Of a DNA stretch of 62,881 nt, positions 26,455 through 34,305 are shown in pieces. Both the position numbers and the translations under genes were made by a program. Origin of the DNA: Clostridia bacterium (lineage in GTDB: Bacteria; Bacillota; Clostridia; Christensenellales; Borkfalkiaceae). The notes below the pieces were generated by a model. The model saw only the letters and a list, made by a program, of their open reading frames with translations. It was not told the DNA's origin and made no database searches. The DNA is taken from contig CAAGNQ010000025.1 in the NCBI GenBank assembly GCA_900771345.1, forward strand, positions 1-62,881, read 5' to 3'. The first letter of the stretch is position 1; each line of letters starts with the position of its first letter.

Positions 26455-27403
26455 CGCCTAAAATAAAAGATAAAATCGCCTGAACACACTTGGAAACGAG
26501 GAAGGGGGCGATTTTTATTTTTGCGCTTTTTAGATACGCCACCGATTGAAATATTACCGATAGTCCTCCAAACCCACAAATAAAAGCGCAATATGGAAGG
26601 GCGATTTTTGGGGAAATATTCGACAAAACTTTTAAGCCCTTGGTGCATTCAAACGCGCCCAAAACCAACCCACTAGAGATTGCGTCGTTTTTTGTAAAAA
26701 GCGTTAAAAATTTTGTTATAGGGGATAAAACTTTATAAAAGACTAAAATTTCAGTCAGTAAATAAAAAATTGTAATAAGCGCACCCACCACTAAAACCGA
26801 GATAACGGCAGAAAAAGCACTTTCGTATAAAATGTTATCTATTTTTTTGCATTGTTGATTTAGAGAAGAGAGATTAGGCCTATCACTTCTTTTATAAAAG
26901 GAAAAGATAACGCCCATAAAGATAACCGATATTAAATGGGTGGCAAAAAGAACAAGTCCAAACCTCTTGCTACTAAACATAATCGTGCCAACGCTCACTA
27001 TTAAAAACATTGGCGAAGAGGAAGAGCAAAGCGCCGAGCCACGAACGCTTTCTATCTCGGAAATAGCCCCTTCCTTTTTTAAATCGCTCACGATTTTTGC
27101 GCCCATAGGATAGCCACAAATAAGGCTCATTATAAAGGCATAACCTACCGAGCCTGAAAGGTTAAAAACCCTAGCAAAAAAGGGAGAAATTTTATTTACA
27201 ATTATTCTTGTAGCAGAAAGTGAAGATAAAATTGAGGTGATGAAAAAGTATGGGAAAAGCGAGGGAAAAACGCTAAAAAACCACAAAGATATTCCCGAGA
27301 TAACGGTCGAAGAAAAATTTTCACCCACGGATAAAATTAAGCAAATGCTTAAAAGCAAAAGGAAAAGGAATAATTCTTTTATTAACTGCAATCTTTTTGT
27401 CAT
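26432..27403 (-). CDS. ylbJ: Sporulation integral membrane protein YlbJ
   Basis: 323 aa, about eight membrane helices. Two nucleoside-recognition (Gate-like) repeats are visible: PSLFPYFFITSIL ... ICGYPMGAKIV and a second GLVLGAFECTKGL ... CGFGGLSVIFQ. YlbJ is needed for spore formation in Bacillus and lies next to coaD (ylbI) there too, though here it is turned round and converges on coaD with a 23-nt overlap. No SD precedes the ATG; a TATAAT lies 5 nt upstream of it (27414-27409), and CATAATAT could also be read as a sigma-E -10. Confidence 0.88.
   Translation of the reverse strand: MTKRLQLIKELFLFLLLLSICLILSVGENFSSTVISGISLWFFSVFPSLFPYFFITSILSSLSATRIIVNKISPFFARVFNLSGSVGYAFIMSLICGYPMGAKIVSDLKKEGAISEIESVRGSALCSSSSPMFLIVSVGTIMFSSKRFGLVLFATHLISVIFMGVIFSFYKRSDRPNLSSLNQQCKKIDNILYESAFSAVISVLVVGALITIFYLLTEILVFYKVLSPITKFLTLFTKNDAISSGLVLGAFECTKGLKVLSNISPKIALPYCAFICGFGGLSVIFQSVAYLKSAKIKIAPFLVSKCVQAILSFILGVIFCRFL
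26472..26520 (+). terminator. Possible coaD terminator inside the ylbJ coding region
   Basis: AAAATCGCC (26472-26480) pairs with GGCGATTTTT (26507-26516) across a 26-nt loop. It is placed for coaD but encodes ylbJ codons on the other strand. The long loop makes it less certain. Confidence 0.45.
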
Positions 27404-27421
27404 AATATATTATATTATGAG

Positions 27422-27450
27422 TTGAAAAAAAATATCGGATATGTTAAAAT
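27422..27450 (+). promoter_or_regulatory. rarA promoter, leaderless type
   Basis: TTGAAA (27422-27427), 17-bp spacer, TAAAAT (27445-27450) with TG two bases upstream. The expected start, 6-7 nt after the -10, is the A of the rarA ATG (27457). Confidence 0.7.
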
Positions 27451-27456
27451 AATTAT

Positions 27457-28770
27457 ATGGATTTATTTGATTTGGCAAACGAAAAAGATAGTGAAAAAAA
27501 CTTAACCCCACTCGCAGAGCGAATGAGGGCAAGGAATCTTTCGGAATTTTTAGGTCAAGACCACGTTGTTTCGGAAACGGGGCTTCTTCGACGCGCAATA
27601 AAACTCGATAGACTTGGAAGTTGCATTTTTTGGGGACCTCCGGGCTGTGGCAAGACAACGCTTGCAAACGTGATTGCTAATAGCACTAACGGATACTTCG
27701 TTAAGTTAAACGCCGTAAACTCTGGTGTGGCTGACGTTAAAAGGGTGGTTGAAGAGGCAATCTCAAACGCCAAACTTTATGGAAAAAAGACTTATTTATT
27801 GCTCGACGAGTGCCATAGATTTAACAAAACTCAGAGTGACAGTTTGCTTCCTTCGATTGAAAAAGGGGATATAATCTTTATCGGCTCGACCACGGAAAAT
27901 CCTTATGCGTCTATGACTCCTGCTATAGTTTCAAGGTGCAGGGTATTTGAATTAAAAAGGCTTTCTGAACAGAACATTAAAAAGGGGCTCGAGCGTGCGC
28001 TTGCTGATAAAGAGCGTGGGCTTGGCAACTATAATATTTTAATTGATGAAGAGGCGCTTTTACATATTGCTAGGACTGCCGGTGGAGATTTAAGAGTCGC
28101 TTATAACGCGTTAGAACTAGCAGGGCTTACCACCTCGCCCGATAAAGACGGGAGAGTTCATATAACCTTAAAGGACGCAGAAGAGTCAATTCAACAAAAG
28201 GCACTTTCTTTTGACGAGAATTTGTATTACGATATTTTGTCTGCTTTTTGCAAGAGTTTAAGGGGTAGTGACTCGGACGCCGCCCTTTACTATATGCAAA
28301 GACTAATTAAAGGAGGGTGCGACCCTTTGCTTTTGGCAAGACGGCTGGTCGTTCATTCTGCCGAGGACGTGGGGCTTGCCGACCCGAACGCGCTAGTTGT
28401 TGCAACGAACGCGCTAGTCGCTTTGCAAAATTTAGGATTGCCAGAAGGTCTTATCCCACTTTCAGAAGCAGTTATATACGTGTGCGAGGCAGAAAAGTCT
28501 AACACGGTTGTCGAGGCAATGTACTCTGCTGAGGACGACGCGATAAACGTTAAAGACGATAATATTCCTGCGCATTTAAAAAATTATGAGTTTGCCTCAA
28601 AAGAAGATAAACGGCAAAAGGAATTATATAAATATCCTCATAATTACGGAGGGTACGTTGAGCAACAGTATCTTCCAGATTCGTTAAAGGATAAAGTTTA
28701 TTATACGCCAAAGAATAACGGCTATGAAAAAACAATTAAGGAAATTAGAAAAAATAAAGGCAAGAAATAG
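27457..28770 (+). CDS. rarA: Replication-associated recombination AAA+ ATPase RarA (MgsA)
   Basis: 437 aa. It acts at stalled replication forks. Walker A GPPGCGKTT near residues 57-65, Walker B LLLDECHRF, sensor 1 IGSTTENP, then the C-terminal MgsA tetramerisation domain with KYPHNYGGYVEQQYLPD. There is no SD; the promoter predicts a leaderless mRNA. tex follows 11 nt downstream, so the two are likely co-transcribed. It is divergent from ylbJ, with only 53 bp between the start codons. Confidence 0.96.
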   Translation: MDLFDLANEKDSEKNLTPLAERMRARNLSEFLGQDHVVSETGLLRRAIKLDRLGSCIFWGPPGCGKTTLANVIANSTNGYFVKLNAVNSGVADVKRVVEEAISNAKLYGKKTYLLLDECHRFNKTQSDSLLPSIEKGDIIFIGSTTENPYASMTPAIVSRCRVFELKRLSEQNIKKGLERALADKERGLGNYNILIDEEALLHIARTAGGDLRVAYNALELAGLTTSPDKDGRVHITLKDAEESIQQKALSFDENLYYDILSAFCKSLRGSDSDAALYYMQRLIKGGCDPLLLARRLVVHSAEDVGLADPNALVVATNALVALQNLGLPEGLIPLSEAVIYVCEAEKSNTVVEAMYSAEDDAINVKDDNIPAHLKNYEFASKEDKRQKELYKYPHNYGGYVEQQYLPDSLKDKVYYTPKNNGYEKTIKEIRKNKGKK

Positions 28771-28781
28771 AGGAAAACGTT

Positions 28782-31055
28782 ATGGACTACGCATTAAAAT
28801 TATCCAAAGAATTTAACATACGCGCCGACCACTCGGCAAACATTATCACGCTTATTGACGACGGGAATACTATTCCGTTTATAGCAAGATATAGAAAAGA
28901 GGCGACGGGCAGTTGTGACGACCAAGTTCTCCGTGAATTTTTCGACCGTTTAAAATATCTTCGTAACCTTGACAAAAGAAAGGAAGAAATAGCCTCGTCT
29001 ATTACAGAGCAAGGCAAAATGACCGACGAGATTATGATTGCACTTGCAGGTGCTGAAACGCTAACCGAGGCAGAAGATATTTATAGACCGTTTAAGCAAA
29101 AGAGAAAAACTAGGGCGAGCGTTGCCACCGAAAAAGGCCTAGCGCCTTTAGCAGAATTTATTCTTTTGCAAACGTGTGAGAGTGTAGAGCAAAAGGCAAA
29201 AGAATTTTTTAATGAGGAAAAAGGTGTTAACGACCTTGCTTGCGCAATAGCAGGTGCGTCGGATATTATTGCAGAGCGCATTTCTGATGATGCCGAACTT
29301 CGCAAAACGTTAAGAAAGAAAATCGGTGAGGTGGGCGAACTCTCTTGCAGGCTTTTAGAGAATGAGAAGGCTAAAACCTACGATATGTACCAAAACTATT
29401 CGGAAAAAATCGCAAAAATCCCTTCGCACAGGATTCTTGCCGTTAATCGTGGAGAAAAGGAAGAGTGCTTAAAGGTAAACATAGTGGTTGATAACGAGGC
29501 GTTTATTGACGCCATTAAGACTGTTTACGTTAAAAACGACAGCCCGTCTGCAAAAATCATTGCAGAGGCTTGTGCCGACGCTTATGCTCGTCTAATTTTC
29601 CCATCAATCGAAAGAGAAGTTAGAAGTGACCTTACTGAAAAGGCAAGTGAGCAGGCAATAAAAATGTTTGAGGTTAATCTTCGTCCACTTCTTTTGCAAC
29701 CACCACTTAAAGGCAAGAATATTTTAGGACTTGACCCAGCGTATAGAACGGGTTGCAAAATCGCCGTTATTGATAGCGAGGGAAACGTTTTGGATACGGC
29801 TGTCGTATTCCCAACCCCACCTCAAAATAGGACTGAAGAGGCAAAGGAAGTCTTGTTAAAACTTATTAAAAAGCACGGGGTTTCAATAATTTCTATCGGC
29901 AACGGAACGGCGAGCAAAGAATCGGAAATTTTCGTTGCAAATATGATAAAAGAAAGTGGGCTTGAATTATCTTACGCCGTAGTTAACGAGGCTGGCGCAT
30001 CAGTTTATAGCGCTAGCAAGTTGGGAGCAGAAGAGTTCCCCGACTACGAGCCTGCTCAAAGAAGTGCAGTTTCTATAGCAAGGCGTCTTTTAGACCCTCT
30101 CGCAGAACTTATTAAGATTGACGTTAAGTCAATAGGCGTGGGGCAATATCAACACGATATGCCTGAAAATAGGCTTGAAGAGGTTTTGGGTGGAGTAGTT
30201 GAGGACTGCGTTAACAGCGTTGGCGTTGACCTAAACACAGCCTCTCCAAGTTTGCTTTCTTACGTTGCTGGGCTAAACAAGGGCATTGCCAAAGAAATCG
30301 TTAAGTATAGAGAAAGGAAATCTTTTACCACGAGAGAAGAACTTTTAAAGGTTAAAAAACTCGGCGAAAAGGCATTTTTGCAGTGTGCAGGATTTTTGCG
30401 AATTATCGGAGGCAACGTTTTAGATAATACTGGCGTTCACCCAGAATCCTACCCAGCCGTTGAAAAACTTCTATCTGCCGTAGGATATACTCTTTCTGAC
30501 GTTGCAGAAGGTAAAATCGGTGATTTGCTCGCTAAAATTGAGCAAAAAGGCTGGGATAAAACAGCCGAAATTTGTGGCGTGGGCGTTCCAACCTTAAAAG
30601 ACATTGCTAGCGAGTTATTAAAACCAGGTAGGGATATTCGTGATAGCCTTCCAAAGCCTATTCTTCGCAGTGACCTTATGGACCTATCAGACTTAAAAGA
30701 GGGAATGGAAATTAACGGCACGGTCAGAAACGTTATAGACTTCGGTGTGTTCGTTGATATAGGTGTTCATCAAGACGGGCTAGTTCATATCTCGCAAATC
30801 TCTGATAACTATATTAAACATCCGTCGGACGCGTTAAAGGTTGGCGATTTGGTTAAGGTTAAGGTCTTGGGGGTTGACACGGTTAAGAAAAAGATTTCTC
30901 TAACTATGAAAACTTCTGAACTTCCTCACGGGCTTGCAGTCGGAAATCAAAAGACGGATAGAGAAAGAAAACAGGGTAGACGCGAGGCCGAGAAAAAGAA
31001 GGAACTTACTGACGAACAGTTAAAACAACTTCTCCTCAAAAAGTTTGGAAGATAG
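28782..31055 (+). CDS. tex: Tex-family transcription accessory protein
   Basis: 757 aa, full length for Tex. The N-terminal domain includes TIPFIARYRKEATG, the central YqgF-like domain ILGLDPAYRTGCKIAVID, then helix-hairpin-helix segments (VGVDLNTASPSLLSYVAGLNK in two parts), and a C-terminal S1 RNA-binding domain (GTVRNVIDFGVFVDIGVHQDGLVHISQ in two parts) plus a basic tail. Tex binds RNA and affects transcription. SD AGAGGAAA precedes the ATG. Confidence 0.96.
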   Translation: MDYALKLSKEFNIRADHSANIITLIDDGNTIPFIARYRKEATGSCDDQVLREFFDRLKYLRNLDKRKEEIASSITEQGKMTDEIMIALAGAETLTEAEDIYRPFKQKRKTRASVATEKGLAPLAEFILLQTCESVEQKAKEFFNEEKGVNDLACAIAGASDIIAERISDDAELRKTLRKKIGEVGELSCRLLENEKAKTYDMYQNYSEKIAKIPSHRILAVNRGEKEECLKVNIVVDNEAFIDAIKTVYVKNDSPSAKIIAEACADAYARLIFPSIEREVRSDLTEKASEQAIKMFEVNLRPLLLQPPLKGKNILGLDPAYRTGCKIAVIDSEGNVLDTAVVFPTPPQNRTEEAKEVLLKLIKKHGVSIISIGNGTASKESEIFVANMIKESGLELSYAVVNEAGASVYSASKLGAEEFPDYEPAQRSAVSIARRLLDPLAELIKIDVKSIGVGQYQHDMPENRLEEVLGGVVEDCVNSVGVDLNTASPSLLSYVAGLNKGIAKEIVKYRERKSFTTREELLKVKKLGEKAFLQCAGFLRIIGGNVLDNTGVHPESYPAVEKLLSAVGYTLSDVAEGKIGDLLAKIEQKGWDKTAEICGVGVPTLKDIASELLKPGRDIRDSLPKPILRSDLMDLSDLKEGMEINGTVRNVIDFGVFVDIGVHQDGLVHISQISDNYIKHPSDALKVGDLVKVKVLGVDTVKKKISLTMKTSELPHGLAVGNQKTDRERKQGRREAEKKKELTDEQLKQLLLKKFGR

Positions 31056-31094
31056 CACTTTTTAGATAATATTGTAAGGTGGTTGTGCCAACTT

Positions 31095-31116
31095 TTAACA
31101 CTTAGTGTTAATTTTT
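31095..31116 (+). repeat. Palindrome, weak terminator or operator after tex
   Basis: TTAACACT-T-AGTGTTAA (31095-31111) is a perfect inverted repeat followed by TTTTT. As RNA it forms a 7-bp stem with a 3-nt loop, an AT-rich terminator for tex. As DNA it could be a repressor site for the next gene. Confidence 0.5.
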
Positions 31117-31189
31117 AACAAAACAAATTGATATTCAAAAAATTATGTGAAAAATTTTCAAAAAAAACAAAAAAACTATTGAAAATTAC

Positions 31190-31218
31190 TTTACAATTTT
31201 TGTCGAATATAGTAAGAT
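31190..31218 (+). promoter_or_regulatory. Promoter for the C_GCAxxG_C_C gene
   Basis: TTTACA (31190-31195), 17-bp spacer, TAAGAT (31213-31218). It predicts a start near 31225 and a leader of about 125 nt. Confidence 0.55.
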
Positions 31219-31222
31219 ATCA

Positions 31223-31332
31223 TTGTCGAAAGGCAAGCCATTCGGCAAGAAAAATGCTCATCATTTTCCCCCTTATCATATATTATTCAGGAAGCGTTAA
31301 ACGGTGTTTAATGCTTTTTGAATTTTTTGGGA
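31223..31332 (+). ncRNA. Structured 5' leader, candidate attenuator
   Basis: Three hairpins in a row: TTGTCGAA/TTCGGCAA (31223-31248), AAAATG/CATTTT (31251-31267), and AAGCGTTAAAC-GGT-GTTTAATGCTT (31292-31316) followed by TTTTGAATTTTTT. The last looks like a terminator before the coding start, so the leader may regulate the gene by early termination. It matches no riboswitch class I recognise. Confidence 0.45.
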
Positions 31333-31348
31333 AAAAAAGGAAATTATT

Positions 31349-31780
31349 ATGACTAAAGGACAAGTTGCAAAAGAATATTTTAGTTCAGGGCTTAATTGCT
31401 GTCAGTCTGTCGTGCTTGCATTTAAGGAAGAAATGGGGCTTGGTGAACACGCGCTTAAAAAACTTTCTATAGGCTACGGTGGAGGACTTGCAAGGCTTAG
31501 AAAGGTTTGTGGAGCAGTATCGGGAATGGCGATGGTGTTAAGTTTTTTAAAGTCTGATGGGAATGATAAACTTGCAATCTATTCGATTATTCAACAGGCA
31601 TGCAAAGAATTTGAACAAGAGGTAGGTTCAATAATTTGCGCTGAACTTTTAGACGAGCAAACTCTTAAAGACAAGTCGCCTAAGCCAGAGGAACGGACGG
31701 CAAAATATTATAAAAAGCGCCCTTGCGCTGAACTTTGCGCCATTGCTGCTGATATCACTCAAAAATATTTAAGTTTATAA
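31349..31780 (+). CDS. C_GCAxxG_C_C family protein (putative redox-active)
   Basis: 143 aa. The family pattern is visible: an N-terminal Cys pair (GLNCCQSVV, residues ~16-20), a glycine-rich GYGGGLARLRKVCGAVSGMAM around the middle (shown in parts: GYGGGLA, VCGAVSG), then later single cysteines in QQACKEF, IICAEL, RPCAELC. The conserved cysteines suggest metal or Fe-S binding or redox function, unproven. SD AAAGGAAA precedes the ATG. It has its own promoter and a structured leader. Confidence 0.88.
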   Translation: MTKGQVAKEYFSSGLNCCQSVVLAFKEEMGLGEHALKKLSIGYGGGLARLRKVCGAVSGMAMVLSFLKSDGNDKLAIYSIIQQACKEFEQEVGSIICAELLDEQTLKDKSPKPEERTAKYYKKRPCAELCAIAADITQKYLSL

Positions 31781-31850
31781 AAGATTTCTCTAGAATTTAT
31801 AGTATTTTCTTTTTATATATTTCAATACTAGTAAAAAGGGGGGATTATAT

Positions 31851-32222
31851 ATGATTGAGATTGATGAAAAGGTTTTAAAAGAACCTAAAAAAACCTCGCT
31901 TATTATTTTTGTTATTATAACGGCTTTAATTTATACTATATATACTGTTTTTTTGGCTGTTGGGATAATCGAGGCGTTAACAACTCCTACGACTGACAAT
32001 TGGGCAGGGGTTGGCGTGGCGCTGTTTTATGTTTTTTTCGTTATTATATTCGGGTCTATATTTTATGGTGCTGATATAATCCTCGCAATAATCGGACTTA
32101 TAATTTCACATAAAAAAAGAAAGCAGGGATTGAAAAAAGGGTTTAATGGATATTTTATTGTGATGTGTATTTTGCCACTTTTAACCTTAGCAACAGCGCA
32201 TATCATAATGTTATTAGCATAA
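31851..32222 (+). CDS. Hypothetical small membrane protein
   Basis: 123 aa, not recognised. Three hydrophobic helices near residues 16-42, 52-80 and 98-120, with a basic loop SHKKRKQGLKKG. SD is a G-run (GGGGGGATT) 7 nt before the ATG. It is followed by a bidirectional terminator. Confidence 0.75.
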   Translation: MIEIDEKVLKEPKKTSLIIFVIITALIYTIYTVFLAVGIIEALTTPTTDNWAGVGVALFYVFFVIIFGSIFYGADIILAIIGLIISHKKRKQGLKKGFNGYFIVMCILPLLTLATAHIIMLLA

Positions 32223-32258
32223 AAAAATTCTACACGGCAAGGTGTAGAATTTTTTAAT
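32223..32258. terminator. Bidirectional intrinsic terminator
   Basis: AAAAATTCTACAC-GGCAAG-GTGTAGAATTTTT stem between the converging membrane-protein gene and thiT. Confidence 0.9.
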
Positions 32259-32269
32259 TTTTATAAAAG

Positions 32270-33349
32270 TTATTTAAGTTTTTGAATTTCCATATTAAAT
32301 GATTTAGAGGAGAGCAGTATTACACCGACGATAATTACTAGTGAAACGTCAATTAAAATAACCGAGTTTATAAGAAGGCTAGCAGTTAGATTTGCCTCCC
32401 AGGCAAAGATTCCTGCCATCACGCTCGAGATAAATCTAAAAATTACGGCAATTATAGCGCCTATTGAAAATCTTAACTGTGGTAAATTTTCAAGCACTTT
32501 ATAATTATTAAACATTCCTGCAAGACCGACCATAGAAAAGGCTATAGGGTAATCAAGCAAAAATTGCGCAGGGTGGACAATCCAAGGCTCTTGAATTGCC
32601 TGCAAAATGCCGTATAAAAAACCTATTAAAAGTCCCTTTTTCATTCCATAAATATATGCAAATAGCATTACGGGGAAAAGAGATGCAAGCGTTACCGAGC
32701 CACCTGTTGGTGGGTCGAGAAGTTTTACGTAAGAGAGAACGAAAGATAGTGAAACGCAAACGCCTGCAAAACTTAAACATCTGGTGTCGAAGGTGAGATT
32801 GCCTTTTTTATCGATAAATAAACTTAAAATTATAACCCCTAAAACCAAAAGGGCAGACGACACCCATAGAGCAATCTGGTTATACTTATACCAATCTTTA
32901 GTTTGCCTTGTATAATAAACGTAAATCAAAACAAGAGTTATAACAACGCACAAGAATAGTACGCCACAAAAAATTCTCGAGAATTTTTTAATAAGTTGTT
33001 TTTTGTGTTTGTTGATGATGCAAAGAATAATCGTGCCAATAAGAGCAATTATAAAAGTGCAAAGAATAGGCAGGAAAACACAATAAATAACTTGGTGCGA
33101 CAATCCGTTTTCCTCAAGCGCCGACTGATTAAATTCGGCAAAGATTCCACTTATTAGTAAAGTAATTCCCAAAACTAGCGCGTATAACAAAAAGCAAACG
33201 CTTGAGGTTTTGATAAATCTTTTGGCGTCGTTTTTCGTTAATAACAGCAAAAGATAAACGATAAGAATTGCGCCTATAAGTCCGATAGTGAGCCATGTTG
33301 CAATAGGCTCGAGTTTATCTACGAAAGTAGATAGTAGCAAATTAAACAT
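32270..33349 (-). CDS. thiT: ECF thiamine transporter S component ThiT, with extra N-terminal membrane domain
   Basis: 359 aa, about 160-170 longer than usual ThiT (~190). The C-terminal half is clear ThiT: DPPTGGSVTLASLFPVM, GMKKGLLIGFLYGILQAI, and PWIVHPAQFLLDYPIAF, which carry thiamine-contacting residues. The N-terminal ~175 residues add about five hydrophobic helices of unknown role. SD AAGGAGG precedes the ATG. A TPP riboswitch with terminator lies upstream. The energising EcfAA'T module is not in the window. Confidence 0.93.
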   Translation of the reverse strand: MFNLLLSTFVDKLEPIATWLTIGLIGAILIVYLLLLLTKNDAKRFIKTSSVCFLLYALVLGITLLISGIFAEFNQSALEENGLSHQVIYCVFLPILCTFIIALIGTIILCIINKHKKQLIKKFSRIFCGVLFLCVVITLVLIYVYYTRQTKDWYKYNQIALWVSSALLVLGVIILSLFIDKKGNLTFDTRCLSFAGVCVSLSFVLSYVKLLDPPTGGSVTLASLFPVMLFAYIYGMKKGLLIGFLYGILQAIQEPWIVHPAQFLLDYPIAFSMVGLAGMFNNYKVLENLPQLRFSIGAIIAVIFRFISSVMAGIFAWEANLTASLLINSVILIDVSLVIIVGVILLSSKSFNMEIQKLK

Positions 33350-33372
33350 ATAACCTCCTTGTGTTCGCTATA

Positions 33373-33404
33373 AAAACAAAAACGCTCCCGATTTTGGGAG
33401 CGAA
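33373..33404 (-). terminator. TPP riboswitch terminator
   Basis: Minus strand CGCTCCC/GGGAGCG stem followed by TTTTTGTTTTT, between the aptamer and thiT. Confidence 0.88.
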
Positions 33405-33414
33405 TATATTCTAA

Positions 33415-33491
33415 GAATTTGCATTTTCCTGCAAGCATTACCTTGTGGATTCAATGGTGTAATCTCAGCCTTTCGGCACCCATAGCGAACA
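33415..33491 (-). ncRNA. TPP (THI-box) riboswitch
   Basis: The minus strand carries the class signature in order: GGGTGCC, GGCTGAGATTACACC, then the pyrophosphate-sensing arm CACAAGGTAATGCTTGCAGGAAAA. It lies upstream of thiT and is followed by a terminator, so TPP should switch off uptake. Confidence 0.93.
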
Positions 33492-33603
33492 ATTAAATTT
33501 TTATTAAACTCATATTAACACTTTTATTTTGTTGCGTCAAGTAAAAATATATGATAAAATATAATTCCTAAAAATTTTTTTAGGGGGGAGAAAAAGAAAA
33601 AAA

Positions 33604-34179
33604 ATGTATAAATTTTTTGCGTTCATAAACAGAATGAAGTTTATTAAGCGCTGGTCGCTTATGCGCTCGGTGAGAGAGGAAAATATTATGGAGCATAGTC
33701 ACCAAGTGGCAGTCATTGCCCACGCCCTAGCGCTTATAAACAATAAGATATACGGTGGGAACTTAGATGCGAACAAGGTTGTTTTGCTTGCCCAGTATCA
33801 CGAGGTGGGAGAGGTTATAACGGGCGATTTGCCAACGCCTATTAAGTATTTTAATCCTGAAATAAAATGTGCTTATAAGGATTTAGAGAAAAACGCCTCG
33901 AACAGACTTTTGGATATGTTGCCTAACGAACTAAAAGAAGAATATAAGGAATTCGTTTTGCCAAACGAGGAGAGCGAGGAATATAAACTTGTTAAATGTG
34001 CTGACAGGCTTAGCGCATATTTAAAGTGTGTTGAAGAGGTTAGGGCTGGCAATTCTGAATTTAAAAAGGCGAAAAGTTCTATAGGAAACGAATTAAAAGG
34101 ATTAAAGAGAGCAGAAGTTGATTATTATCTAAAAGAGTTTGCGCCTGCATTCGACCTAACTTTAGACGAACTGGATTAA
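33604..34179 (+). CDS. yfbR: YfbR-like 5'-deoxynucleotidase (HD family)
   Basis: 191 aa. N-terminal RWSLMRSVREENIMEHSHQVAVIAHALA matches YfbR in two parts (metal-binding His in EHS), and GDLPTPIKYFNPEI is a YfbR hallmark. The HD pair is changed to His66-Glu67 (YHEVGEVITGDLP), an unusual swap at a metal-binding Asp. A later Asp (CADRLSAYLK) is kept. YfbR removes phosphate from deoxynucleoside monophosphates. The only SD candidate is a G6AG run 13 nt before the ATG, which is long. Confidence 0.88.
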   Translation: MYKFFAFINRMKFIKRWSLMRSVREENIMEHSHQVAVIAHALALINNKIYGGNLDANKVVLLAQYHEVGEVITGDLPTPIKYFNPEIKCAYKDLEKNASNRLLDMLPNELKEEYKEFVLPNEESEEYKLVKCADRLSAYLKCVEEVRAGNSEFKKAKSSIGNELKGLKRAEVDYYLKEFAPAFDLTLDELD

Positions 34180-34230
34180 TCTTTTGTGCAATTTAAACAT
34201 ATTAGCGCACTTTATTTTGGCGAATACTCC

Positions 34231-34260
34231 TTGATAAAGATAGGGCAAATGTAGTAAAAT
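34231..34260 (+). promoter_or_regulatory. Promoter for the MalK/UgpC-type ATPase gene
   Basis: TTGATA (34231-34236), 18-bp spacer, TAAAAT (34255-34260). Start near 34267, leader about 40 nt. Confidence 0.6.
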
Positions 34261-34305
34261 ATAAAAGATGAAAAAATATGTGGCAAGATGCCACGGAGGG
34301 AAATT

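Larger units (their letters stand above)
33362..33491 (-). repeat. 10-bp inverted repeat framing the TPP riboswitch
   Basis: TGTTCGCTAT (33362-33371) and ATAGCGAACA (33482-33491) are perfect inverted copies on either side of the aptamer and its terminator. The copy nearest thiT lies just before its SD. A third partial copy (TTCGCT on the minus strand) forms the left arm of the terminator, so the pairings compete. Confidence 0.75.
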
